Notes under the pieces: model-generated
The model's database searches: none
Told to the model about the DNA's origin: nothing
Seen by the model: the letters and a program-made list of their open reading frames with translations, nothing else
Translations under genes and position numbers: made by a program
NCBI GenBank assembly: GCA_036309765.1
Contig: JAXJTE010000162.1
Location: 1-40,775 of the forward strand
Reading direction: 5' to 3'
Source of the DNA: Caryophanon sp036309765
Lineage (GTDB): Bacteria; Bacillota; Bacilli; Bacillales_A; Planococcaceae
Length of the DNA stretch: 40,775 bases
In this document: positions 1-6,967 of the stretch, in pieces
How the letters are laid out: the number at the start of each line of letters is the position of its first letter
Position numbering within the stretch: position 1 is the stretch's first letter

Positions 1-186
1 GAGCGTTTAATTGCTATTGCAAAAGCATTAGGTACTGAAGTAAAGGATCTCGTCAAAGGGAATGAAACAAACGAGCCTTTGGAAGTTGTTTTTAGAGGGG
101 AACTGACGAATCGCCAGTCGAAACGAGCGTTTGAAGCCGTCCTTTTTGCGATTGAAGATTATGTGACGATGAAGCAGGTGGATTAG
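1..186 (+). CDS. C-terminal fragment of an Xre-type transcriptional regulator
   Basis: The reading frame is open from the first base and stops at the TAG at 184-186, giving about 61 residues. The first residues (ERLIAIAKALGTEVKDLVKG) look like the last helix of a helix-turn-helix Xre/Cro domain, where an 'L..IA.ALg....l' pattern is typical. The remaining 40 residues are an acidic tail of no recognised family. The next gene starts on the base after this stop, so the two are translationally coupled. Xre plus ImmA/IrrE peptidase is a common pair, in which the peptidase cleaves or relieves the repressor (phage and ICE switches) or acts as a toxin. The N-terminus lies outside the window, so only the family call is supported. 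Confidence 0.6.
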   Translation, partial: ERLIAIAKALGTEVKDLVKGNETNEPLEVVFRGELTNRQSKRAFEAVLFAIEDYVTMKQVD

Positions 187-900
187 ATGAATAGACGCGA
201 ACAAGCTGAAAAAACGGCTGAAGCCTTTGCTGCCTCTTTTTTAGATGATGTATATGGCTATGATTTGTTTGTAGGCTCTCAAATTGAACGTATTTTAAGT
301 GAGAAAGTACATTTAGTGTATAAAAATATTGAAGACTCTGCTTTTTTCGGTGCAGCGATTACACATCAATCAAGCGATAAATTTGTCGTATTAAATACAC
401 ATCACCCATTACGAACACGGTATTTTACTGCGGCACATGAGCTTTGGCACCTTTCAGAAGCAAGTCAAATGCAACAAGAACGGTTTGATCATGAACGTGC
501 TGCAGACCGTTTTGCCGCCTGTTTACTGTTACCAAAGCCCCTTGTCAAAGCACTCTGGAAACGGTTCAACGAAAAGTGGAACGAAGAACAGGCTGTACTG
601 ACCATTGCTGATTTATCAGCAGCTCCTTATAAAACGGTTGAACGTAGAATAGTTGAGGTAGGAGAAACAATGAACGTATCGCATTCAGAAGAAGAGTGGC
701 AACAATTACGCCAACACTATGCTTTGCCTGATTCGCCACTTGATTTAGCTCTTCATGACACAAAATTTCATGCGTATGAAAAACAAGTATTAATGCATGT
801 GGAGAAGGGATTAGATCCGTTAACGGCCAGCAATAAGTTAGCAGGATTTGCACCGAGCGTGAGTGAACAGCTGCGACAAGAGGGAATCGCGAATGAATAA
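187..900 (+). CDS. ImmA/IrrE-family zinc metallopeptidase
   Basis: 237 aa. The zinc-peptidase signature HELWH is at residues 84-88, with E85 as the catalytic residue and the two histidines as ligands. The downstream HERAADRFA (about residues 102-110) supplies the third, glutamate ligand in the usual ImmA/IrrE arrangement, and LLLP follows as in the family. The roughly 100-residue C-terminal part is predicted helical and has no recognised domain. It starts directly after the stop of the Xre-type gene and its own stop overlaps the start of the PIN gene, so the three form one operon. Family members cleave Xre-type repressors or act as toxins held by an Xre antitoxin. The likely substrate here is the upstream regulator, by inference from context. 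Confidence 0.85.
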   Translation: MNRREQAEKTAEAFAASFLDDVYGYDLFVGSQIERILSEKVHLVYKNIEDSAFFGAAITHQSSDKFVVLNTHHPLRTRYFTAAHELWHLSEASQMQQERFDHERAADRFAACLLLPKPLVKALWKRFNEKWNEEQAVLTIADLSAAPYKTVERRIVEVGETMNVSHSEEEWQQLRQHYALPDSPLDLALHDTKFHAYEKQVLMHVEKGLDPLTASNKLAGFAPSVSEQLRQEGIANE

Positions 901-1516
901 GCGCTTGGGCAAAGTATTTGTCGATACAAATATTCTTTTACAGGCAGATTGGTATCAACATGATTCTATTTTCGAGTGGATCGACGCACTGTATGAAGAA
1001 GTATATATTCATCAAATGGTATTAGACGAACTATTGAGCGTGAGTGCTCGAAATAAAGTGACACAATATATTGAGGACGGTCGATGGCATTTGTTTAATC
1101 CAGATGATGAAAATTGCTTATCAGATGATTTGTATGATATTTATGAAGGATATGTTCATCAGATGAAGCAAGCATTTCGCCGGCTCGATCAGAAAAAAAT
1201 AAAACAAGGACGTCGTTTAAAAGGCACCAATGACTTAGGTGAGATTCATTGCCTAGCTGCAGCCCTCTTAATAAGTGCCACCATTATTTGTAGTAATGAC
1301 GGGGATATTCAAGAGGTCATTGATGATAATGAACTTGAGGTTGCTTCAGAAGACGAAACGGAAAATAGGAAGTTGGTACAGGATACACTAAAGGACTTTT
1401 GTTATTACATATGTCTACATAAAATTGCGCCTGAATCAAACGTAAGAAAACTATTAAAAGCGTTTCAAAAAGAAAAAATACAAGAATTAGATGCTTTGTT
1501 AAACACAATTAGATGA
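893..1516 (+). CDS. PIN-domain-like nuclease
   Basis: 207 aa from the ATG at 893, which overlaps the TAA of the ImmA gene. A GAGGGA site sits just upstream, so I prefer this over an upstream in-frame start at 863. PIN-type acidic residues are visible in order: the N-terminal VFVDTN (first Asp), LDELL about 40 residues on, TNDLGEIHCL and then ICSNDGDIQEV near residue 140. These match the D-E-D-D layout of a metal-dependent RNase fold. The rest is helical. PIN proteins are usually toxins or RNA-processing nucleases, and one encoded after an Xre/ImmA pair is unusual. The operon could be a three-part stress or defence unit, but the sequence does not show which component controls which. Confidence 0.65.
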   Translation: MNKRLGKVFVDTNILLQADWYQHDSIFEWIDALYEEVYIHQMVLDELLSVSARNKVTQYIEDGRWHLFNPDDENCLSDDLYDIYEGYVHQMKQAFRRLDQKKIKQGRRLKGTNDLGEIHCLAAALLISATIICSNDGDIQEVIDDNELEVASEDETENRKLVQDTLKDFCYYICLHKIAPESNVRKLLKAFQKEKIQELDALLNTIR

Positions 1517-1550
1517 GCAAAAATGAAGGCGAGTTGTCCTAAGAAAGGAT

Positions 1551-1588
1551 GGGGTCCCGTCAGAAAAATGTGGATTTACAACGTTAAG
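1551..1588 (+). mobile_element. 38-bp Tn3-family (Tn1546/Tn4430-like) terminal inverted repeat, solo
   Basis: A 38-bp segment starts with GGGG and ends with TTAAG, the hallmark ends of Tn3-family terminal repeats. Its middle (CAGAAAAATG then GGATTTACAACG) closely resembles the Tn1546-type terminus as I remember it. The inner end points right. No Tn3 transposase or resolvase is present in the window, and the only other copy (37194-37231) has the same orientation, so this is a relic or half of a larger structure. The inner sequence also forms a stem with an inverted TTTTTCTGACGG at about 1593-1604. Confidence 0.7.
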
Positions 1589-1650
1589 GGATTTTTTCTG
1601 ACGGAAACGCCTATTTTAACAACACTCTTTCATAGAAGGACGTGAAATAC

Positions 1651-2085
1651 ATGATTGATTATATGAAGTTCGATGTGATGTGGATGGACGATGTTATCGC
1701 AACGGTTGATTTAAAGCCCGCAAATGGTGGCACGCCGTATGTAGTGAATTACATTACGGATTTCAATAAGCAGTTCTCACCGAATATGGAGGGGCATATT
1801 ACGCTAGAGGAGCTGGAGAAGTGGCTAAAGTGGCGTACCTTCCCACCGACACGCGCAAATGCAAAGGAGCTGCTTGAAAGCCTCGGCATGCAAGCGTACA
1901 ACCGTTGGGGCATTGTCCGTAAAACGCATGGTGTAATGGCAGATGATGAAATTTGGCTTCGATTCAAGGGAGAGCAGCTAGTTCATAAAGATGTATGTCT
2001 TCGAAAAGAGTTGTATTATCCAGATGACTCTGGTCAGACAGTTGAATGTAAAGAAGAGCTAGTAAATACGAAGAAGACAATTTAG
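1651..2085 (+). CDS. Hypothetical protein, about 144 aa
   Basis: I choose the ATG at 1651 because AGAAGGA (1634-1640) lies 10 nt upstream; the GTG at 1642 would be too close to it. The product is small, mixed alpha/beta by eye, with no signal peptide or membrane segment. The most distinctive stretches are FPPTRANAKELLESLGM in the middle and VRKTHGVMADDEIWLRFKGE toward the end. I do not recognise a named family with confidence. It lies just inside the Tn3-type end and upstream of another small unknown gene. A 187-nt gap separates the two, so they need not be one transcript. Confidence 0.6.
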   Translation: MIDYMKFDVMWMDDVIATVDLKPANGGTPYVVNYITDFNKQFSPNMEGHITLEELEKWLKWRTFPPTRANAKELLESLGMQAYNRWGIVRKTHGVMADDEIWLRFKGEQLVHKDVCLRKELYYPDDSGQTVECKEELVNTKKTI

Positions 2086-2272
2086 CTGCATTTGTATCGT
2101 TCGTTACAGGACTTAAAAGGCATAAAAGTGCATCACTCCCCTAAAGGAGATGATCAAGCTACACATAGTTACTTCCAAAATAATAAATTCTTTCCATGGA
2201 AGCTTCAAATTTGGTGTAACAAAGATGAGCACACTATATTGAAAACCATGAAACGTAAGGAGGAATGTTCCG

Positions 2273-2590
2273 ATGTATCAACATTTTGTCGCTGTGACAA
2301 GCGTTTATTCAAAAGGGCAACGTATTGCATGGCATTTTAGTTCGGAGCGTACGGATGTAACTGTTATCCGTGACTTTATGAACGCCTTTAAAAAAGTACA
2401 TGGATCAACGAAACTTGGCATTCACCGGATGAGTACCAATTCATTGGAATGGTCTTCCATCACTGAACGTGACCTTTTTTTCAAAGATATGCTTGTGATT
2501 CAGGATCGTGATGAATTCATTCAATTAGCGAAAGCAGATGAAGGGTTAGATACGAATAAAATCATCAAAACATTTGCGGTGCAGGCATAA
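2273..2590 (+). CDS. Hypothetical protein, 105 aa
   Basis: A strong AAGGAGG (2257-2263) sits 9 nt before the ATG, so this is very likely translated. The protein begins MYQHFVAVTSVYSKGQRIAWHFSSER and contains no transmembrane or signal segment. It is rich in aromatic and charged residues, as expected for a small soluble cytosolic protein. I recognise no catalytic motif and no family. A clear hairpin terminator follows the stop within about 15 nt, which makes this the last gene of its transcript. It overlaps an out-of-frame TTG-started reading frame (2092-2340) that I regard as spurious. Confidence 0.6.
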   Translation: MYQHFVAVTSVYSKGQRIAWHFSSERTDVTVIRDFMNAFKKVHGSTKLGIHRMSTNSLEWSSITERDLFFKDMLVIQDRDEFIQLAKADEGLDTNKIIKTFAVQA

Positions 2591-2605
2591 ATGGATATGC
2601 TGTTC

Positions 2606-2632
2606 AACGACGAGTTCATCTCGTCGTTTTTT
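2606..2632 (+). terminator. Rho-independent terminator
   Basis: A perfect 8-bp stem ACGACGAG / CTCGTCGT with a 5-nt loop is followed by a run of six T. It ends the transcript of the 105-aa gene. Confidence 0.85.
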
Positions 2633-2862
2633 GTTGCGCTTGTATCATATTACAAACTCGATTAAAGTTAACCTTATTTATTGAAGTTAACTATATAACT
2701 AGTGTTTTATCTTTCGAAAAAGGACGAAAATATACCAATTCGGAATAAAAAGTTAACTCCATCAACGCGCAAACATGGTACTTGTCTCTCTTTGAAAATA
2801 CCAGCTAACAACAACACGAAGAATGATGGAGTAGCTTGTCAGATCCACGAAAAAATCAACAT

Positions 2863-2891
2863 TTGCACAAAGAAAAAAGGAATGATAGAAT
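2863..2891 (+). promoter_or_regulatory. Sigma-A promoter facing an antisense promoter
   Basis: TTGCAC (2863-2868) and TAGAAT (2886-2891) are separated by exactly 17 nt, an excellent vegetative promoter. Transcription would start near 2898 and run right through the region that encodes the opposite-strand RNA at 2905-2980. No convincing protein follows within 800 nt, so the product may be a non-coding or toxin-type transcript. Confidence 0.6.
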
Positions 2892-2904
2892 ACTCTATAG
2901 ACAA

Positions 2905-2980
2905 AGAAAAAGGACTTAGAGATTGCAGTCTCTAAGCCCTAAGTATATTCAAGTCCTCACAGAATTGAATCACAACCAGT
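2905..2980 (-). ncRNA. Candidate antisense small RNA, about 75 nt
   Basis: On the minus strand a promoter (2987-3016) is followed, about 45 nt downstream of the expected start, by a terminator. That terminator is an 8-bp stem (2936-2929 pairing with 2922-2915, CTTAGAGA/TCTCTAAG) with a 6-nt loop and a TCCTTTTT tail (2914-2907). The resulting short RNA would be fully complementary to the first 80 nt of the plus-strand transcript from 2898. This is the layout of antisense control in type I toxin-antitoxin systems and in plasmid copy-number circuits. No family match is recognised. Confidence 0.5.
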
Positions 2981-2986
2981 GATTTC

Positions 2987-3016
2987 ATTCTATCAGAGGA
3001 ACATTATTACTGTCAA
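2987..3016 (-). promoter_or_regulatory. Sigma-A promoter of the antisense RNA
   Basis: Read on the minus strand, TTGACA (3016-3011, perfect consensus) and TAGAAT (2992-2987) are 18 nt apart. The start would be near 2980. Confidence 0.6.
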
Positions 3017-3460
3017 TATTGATACAGTAGATTAATGTTCAAAAGAGTGAGGCGGAGGGACCAACGCCACAAAACCTCCTTAAACAACAGGAAAGGTTAT
3101 GACTTAGCCGCCGCACATAATTAAGTCTAGCACTCAAAAAAGCTGCTCTCCCTTGCAGTCAGAGTGTGAATGGTGTGCGCCACCACTAAGGGCGCGGTGG
3201 GTTATCTGTACAGTTACGGCTGTAGCAGGTGCATCACATACTATAGTTGTTGCTGAGTTTCTCATAACCAGTAGAATAGGCATTCATGTTACAGGCAAAA
3301 AGGCGTGTGTACAAGCTATAGGAACTGTTACGGGCAGATTTGTAACAGTAGATGTCACTTCGAGAAATCGAGCATTCAAGGGAGCATATACGCATACTCA
3401 GGGCTGAACTTCGATGACTGAGATTTAAAAACAATCATATATACAAACAACATATATAGA
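3017..3460. other. Non-coding stretch downstream of the antisense pair
   Basis: No reading frame here has both a ribosome site and a plausible protein. The ATG at 3034 opens a 29-residue basic peptide (starting MFKRVRRRDQ), and a TTG at 3153 opens an 84-residue frame without a ribosome site. Both look accidental. Short inverted repeats occur around 3045-3110 (GGCGG..CCGCC) and 3179-3200 (CCACC..GGTGG), so the stretch could be a structured RNA reaching the terminator at 3461-3527. Confidence 0.35.
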
Positions 3461-3530
3461 ATGCCTGTCTGACTCCTTAGATTAAATCTATTTTTTTTAA
3501 TCTTTGAGAGTTAGGCAGGCATTTTTTCAT
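3461..3530. terminator. Long-stem terminator
   Basis: ATGCCTGTCTGACTC is paired with GAGTTAGGCAGGCAT (15 positions, two mismatches) across a roughly 35-nt A/T-rich loop, followed by TTTTTTC. It would end the plus-strand transcript from 2898. A/T runs on both sides may let it work in both directions. Confidence 0.6.
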
Positions 3531-3703
3531 GCCACAGCCTAGCGACTACCATCTCAGCCTGAGCTGGAAACCCCTTAATACTGCAAGCTGAAATGTACGA
3601 AACAGCATGAAAAAATAAACTAACTTAAAGCTCTTATAAGAAGAAAGATAAGAGCTTTAGAGAAATGATCAGATAGAAGATAGTTTCAAGGTTACGAATA
3701 GGA

Positions 3704-3743
3704 AAGGAGGAGTGTCTCGAGTATGAGATGCTCCTCCTTTTTT
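3704..3743. terminator. Hairpin terminator after the LysR gene
   Basis: GGAGGAGTGTCTC pairs with GAGATGCTCCTCC with two internal mismatches, and is flanked by T-runs on the plus strand. It lies just beyond the stop of the minus-strand LysR gene and so separates it from the non-coding region to its left. Confidence 0.65.
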
Positions 3744-3745
3744 GG

Positions 3746-4621
3746 TTAAAACGATTCTAAAAAATGCTGTGCAACTTTGGAAAGTGGTCGATCTTTGTTC
3801 CAAATGAGCGATGTTTTGTTGTACAGATCACAGTCTTCAATTTCAATAATGTCGATTTCATGTTCATGTGATAGTAGCGTAGATTTAGGTAATACAGCTG
3901 CACCCATACCTGTTGCGACGAACGAGCAAATAATCGACGCATCGTGGCATTCGCATACGATGTTGAGCTTAATGCCTTGCTTTAAGCATAAGTTATGAAA
4001 CGAGCTGTACATGCCGTAACGCTCTTCTCGTACGACCATAACGAGTGGAATATCCGATAAATCTTTCATTGAAATAGATGTTTTCGACGCTGGCCATTGC
4101 CACTGCTTTGGTACGAATAATACGTACGGCTCGACTTGTAATGTTTTCGCATCGTAGTCGAGATGAATGTCCGCAGCGAATCGAACGACAGCAAATTCAA
4201 CTAAACGCTCGTCTAAAAATTTCAGCACCTCGTACGGATGCCCATCTAAAATGCGAAACGTTACGAGTGGGTATGTTTGCTGAAACGCTTGAATGCGCGG
4301 TGGTAAAAAATTAATGCCGCACGTTTTCGCGGTGCCGATTGCGAGCTGTCCACGAATGCCATCCCCCGTTTCTTTTACTTCCACAACAGTGTCCTCTAAT
4401 TGATGCAAAATGCTAATGGCGCGCTGGTATAAAAGTGAGCCTGCTTCTGTAAGCTCGACGCTACGGCTATTACGGAAAAATAATGCAGTGCCTAGCTCTT
4501 CTTCCATTAATTTGAGCTGATGGCTAAGCGGTGGCTGCGCCATGTTTAATTTTTTCGCCGCGCGTGTAATTTGCCCTTCATCTGCGACCGTCACGAAATA
4601 GCGAAGTTGACGAATATCCAC
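3746..4621 (-). CDS. LysR-family transcriptional regulator of the catabolic cluster
   Basis: 291 aa, full length for the family. The N-terminal winged helix is typical: MDIRQLRYFVTVADEGQITR, then AAKKLNMAQPPLSHQLKLME, with the S-H-Q recognition pattern. A two-lobed effector domain follows (about residues 90-290), containing GQLAIGTAKT at its start. An AAAGAGGGAT ribosome site precedes the ATG at 4621. It is transcribed away from the Fe-S oxidoreductase gene across a 255-bp gap that holds two GATAT/ATATC dyads spaced like LysR boxes. LysR activators usually bind a substrate or intermediate of the pathway they flank, so this is most likely the inducer-responsive activator of the aromatic-acid genes. 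The ligand cannot be read from sequence. Confidence 0.9.
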   Translation of the reverse strand: MDIRQLRYFVTVADEGQITRAAKKLNMAQPPLSHQLKLMEEELGTALFFRNSRSVELTEAGSLLYQRAISILHQLEDTVVEVKETGDGIRGQLAIGTAKTCGINFLPPRIQAFQQTYPLVTFRILDGHPYEVLKFLDERLVEFAVVRFAADIHLDYDAKTLQVEPYVLFVPKQWQWPASKTSISMKDLSDIPLVMVVREERYGMYSSFHNLCLKQGIKLNIVCECHDASIICSFVATGMGAAVLPKSTLLSHEHEIDIIEIEDCDLYNKTSLIWNKDRPLSKVAQHFLESF

Positions 4622-4876
4622 AAAATCCCTCTTTCCATATTTTTTTAGTATTTAAAATATACCTTTAAGATATTTGTGCTATATCATGCGTGGTGATAAG
4701 ATAAACGTAATTATTTTCAGAATAATCTTTTTCTATAAAAAATAGTGTTTTTCGAGCTATTTATAAATGAAAAGTAGATTATTTGAATTGAAATCGCGAA
4801 ATATCTTTCAGGGATATATTGCCACAAAAAAACGGAGAAGTAAACTTTATAAGTATGTTTTGGGGGAGTGATTCAT
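4622..4876. promoter_or_regulatory. Divergent LysR/operon control region with two matching dyads
   Basis: Two 17-bp dyads share the same 5-bp half-sites with 7-nt spacers: GATAT-N7-ATATC at 4669-4685 and ATATC-N7-GATAT at 4801-4817. Both fit the T-N11-A type of LysR site, one near each gene. I see no clear consensus -35/-10 pair for the rightward operon, as expected for an activator-dependent promoter. Confidence 0.45.
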
Positions 4877-6967
4877 ATGTTAATGTATATCAATTTAGCT
4901 GCAGTGATTATTGTGGCTGTGTACGCGTTGTATTTATTTACGAAAATTGTGTATAGCCGTTACGTATTCATTAAGCTTGGAAAAAAGCCGGATATGGAGT
5001 GGAATATTGGGGAGCGTGTACGTACGGTGATCATTAACGGTTTCGGTCAAAAGAAGCTGTTTAAAGATAAAAAGAGCGGCATTATGCACGCCATTTTATT
5101 TTATGCATTTTTCATTATTCAAATTGGCTTGATCGAAGTTGTCATTAAAGGATTTAGTAAAGGGTATGAATATCCACTTGGCAGCTTCCATAAATATTTT
5201 AGCTTTTTACAGGAATGGACAACATTTTTAATGCTTGCGGCTGTGCTGTACGCATTTTACCGTCGTTACGTTGAAAAGTTAAAGCGCCTGCAATGGAAAC
5301 GTGACGGGAAAGCTGCGTTCGTCGTTGGGGCATTAACAGTGCTAACAACAACGATTTTATTAACGCTTGGATTTGAATCTGTCATGTTAGAGCGCGAAGC
5401 AAACTTTGTATATGCGCCGTTTTCTAGCTTAGTCGCTGTCGTATTTGGCTTTGTTGGCCCGACGATTGGTGCGGTGCTGTTTTATGTGTTCTGGTGGATT
5501 CATTTATTAACAGTATTAGTATTTATGGTATTTGTACCACAATCGAAGCAAGCGCATGAGCTGTTTGCGATGTTTAATTTATTTTTCAAAAAAGCAGGAG
5601 CTGTTGGACGTTTACGCAAAATTGATTTTGAGGACGAGACATTAGAAGAGTTTGGCGTTGGGAAAATTGAAGACTTCACACAAACGCAATTAATCGATTT
5701 ATATGCATGTGCGGAATGTGGACGCTGTACGAATATGTGCCCAGCTGCAGGAACAGGCAAAATGTTATCACCGATGAATTTAATTGTGAACTTACGTAAC
5801 CACTTAACGGAAAAAGGGGCGCTCATTACGTCTCGCACGCCGTGGGTACCAGCGTTTGCGTTTAGCGACACATCAGGAAATCAGCTCGCATTACAAGCAG
5901 CTGGTGGCAGTCCACAACTAGAGCCAGTACAAGCGAAAGAGCTGCTTGGTGACGTTGTAACAGGGCAAGAGCTATGGGCATGTACGACATGTCGTAACTG
6001 TGAAGATCAATGTCCAGTCATGAATGAGCACGTAGATAAAATTATCGATTTACGTCGTTATTTAGTAATGACACAAGGAGATATGCCAACTGAGGCGTCT
6101 CGTTATTTCCAAAACATTGAGCGTCAAGGCAATCCGTGGGGCACAAACCGTAACGAGCGTGTGAAGTGGCGCGAAGGTATGGAAGATATCATTAAAACAG
6201 TAGATGAAGTTGAGGAGTTTGACGTGCTATTTTGGGTTGGCTCAATGGGCTCGTTCGATATTCGTAACCAGCGCATCGCTCAAGCATTCGCTCGTTTAAT
6301 GCATGAAGCTGGCGTGAAATTTGCGATTTTAGGTAACCATGAAGGCAACTCTGGCGACACAGCACGCCGCATGGGGAATGAATATTTATTCCAAGATTTA
6401 TGCGCACAAAACATTGCCGTATTTGAAGAATACAATGTACGCAAAATCGTGACGACGGATCCACACGCATTTAACTCATTTAAACATGAGTATCCAGATT
6501 TCGGATTAAAAGATGTAGAAGTTGTGCATCATACAGAATTACTGCGAGACTTAGTAGCACAGAAAAAGCTTGTGCCGACAAATCGTGTAGAGGAAAAAAT
6601 TGTGTACCATGATTCATGTTATATCGGACGCTACAACGATATTTACGATGCGCCGCGCGACATTTTACGCCATATTCCAGGTGTTGAAATTTTAGAGATG
6701 AAGCGCAATCGTCAAGATGCGATGTGCTGTGGTGCAGGCGGTGGCGGTATGTGGATGGAAGACCGTGAAGGCACGCGCATTAACTTAGCACGTACTGAAA
6801 TGGCACTTGAAACGAACCCGAGTGTAATCGGTAGTAACTGTCCGTACTGCTTAACGATGTTAACGGACGGTACGAAAGCGTTAGAAGTAGAAGAAAACGT
6901 GAAAACGTTAGATATTGCTGAAATTTTAGATCGATCTATCGTGTATACAGAAGGGGGCGTTCAGTAG
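4877..6967 (+). CDS. FadF-like membrane Fe-S oxidoreductase (ETF:quinone oxidoreductase type)
   Basis: 696 aa from the ATG at 4877, placed 8 nt after GGGGGAG. The first 240 residues carry about five hydrophobic membrane segments. Two ferredoxin-type clusters follow: CAECGRCTNMCP (C278, C281, C284, C288) and CTTCRNCEDQCP (C369, C372, C375, C379). The C-terminal third is a cysteine-rich CCG domain (HDSCYIGRYND, later CCGAGGGGMW). This is the architecture of B. subtilis FadF/YwjF and of proteins proposed to pass electrons from electron-transfer flavoprotein to menaquinone. With etfB, etfA and an acyl-CoA dehydrogenase in the same cluster, that role fits well. Its stop touches the ThDP-enzyme start. 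A heterodisulfide-reductase-like role is the alternative. Confidence 0.85.
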   Translation: MLMYINLAAVIIVAVYALYLFTKIVYSRYVFIKLGKKPDMEWNIGERVRTVIINGFGQKKLFKDKKSGIMHAILFYAFFIIQIGLIEVVIKGFSKGYEYPLGSFHKYFSFLQEWTTFLMLAAVLYAFYRRYVEKLKRLQWKRDGKAAFVVGALTVLTTTILLTLGFESVMLEREANFVYAPFSSLVAVVFGFVGPTIGAVLFYVFWWIHLLTVLVFMVFVPQSKQAHELFAMFNLFFKKAGAVGRLRKIDFEDETLEEFGVGKIEDFTQTQLIDLYACAECGRCTNMCPAAGTGKMLSPMNLIVNLRNHLTEKGALITSRTPWVPAFAFSDTSGNQLALQAAGGSPQLEPVQAKELLGDVVTGQELWACTTCRNCEDQCPVMNEHVDKIIDLRRYLVMTQGDMPTEASRYFQNIERQGNPWGTNRNERVKWREGMEDIIKTVDEVEEFDVLFWVGSMGSFDIRNQRIAQAFARLMHEAGVKFAILGNHEGNSGDTARRMGNEYLFQDLCAQNIAVFEEYNVRKIVTTDPHAFNSFKHEYPDFGLKDVEVVHHTELLRDLVAQKKLVPTNRVEEKIVYHDSCYIGRYNDIYDAPRDILRHIPGVEILEMKRNRQDAMCCGAGGGGMWMEDREGTRINLARTEMALETNPSVIGSNCPYCLTMLTDGTKALEVEENVKTLDIAEILDRSIVYTEGGVQ

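Noticed and set aside
2092..2340. 82-aa reading frame starting with TTG
   Set aside because: No ribosome site, unlikely composition, and it overlaps the start of the 105-aa gene that has a strong AAGGAGG.
2702..2935. 77-aa reading frame
   Set aside because: TTT/TTA-rich, no ribosome site, and it runs through the two promoters and the antisense RNA terminator.
3153..3407. 84-aa Val-rich reading frame
   Set aside because: TTG start with no ribosome site and no family resemblance; the region reads better as structured non-coding sequence.
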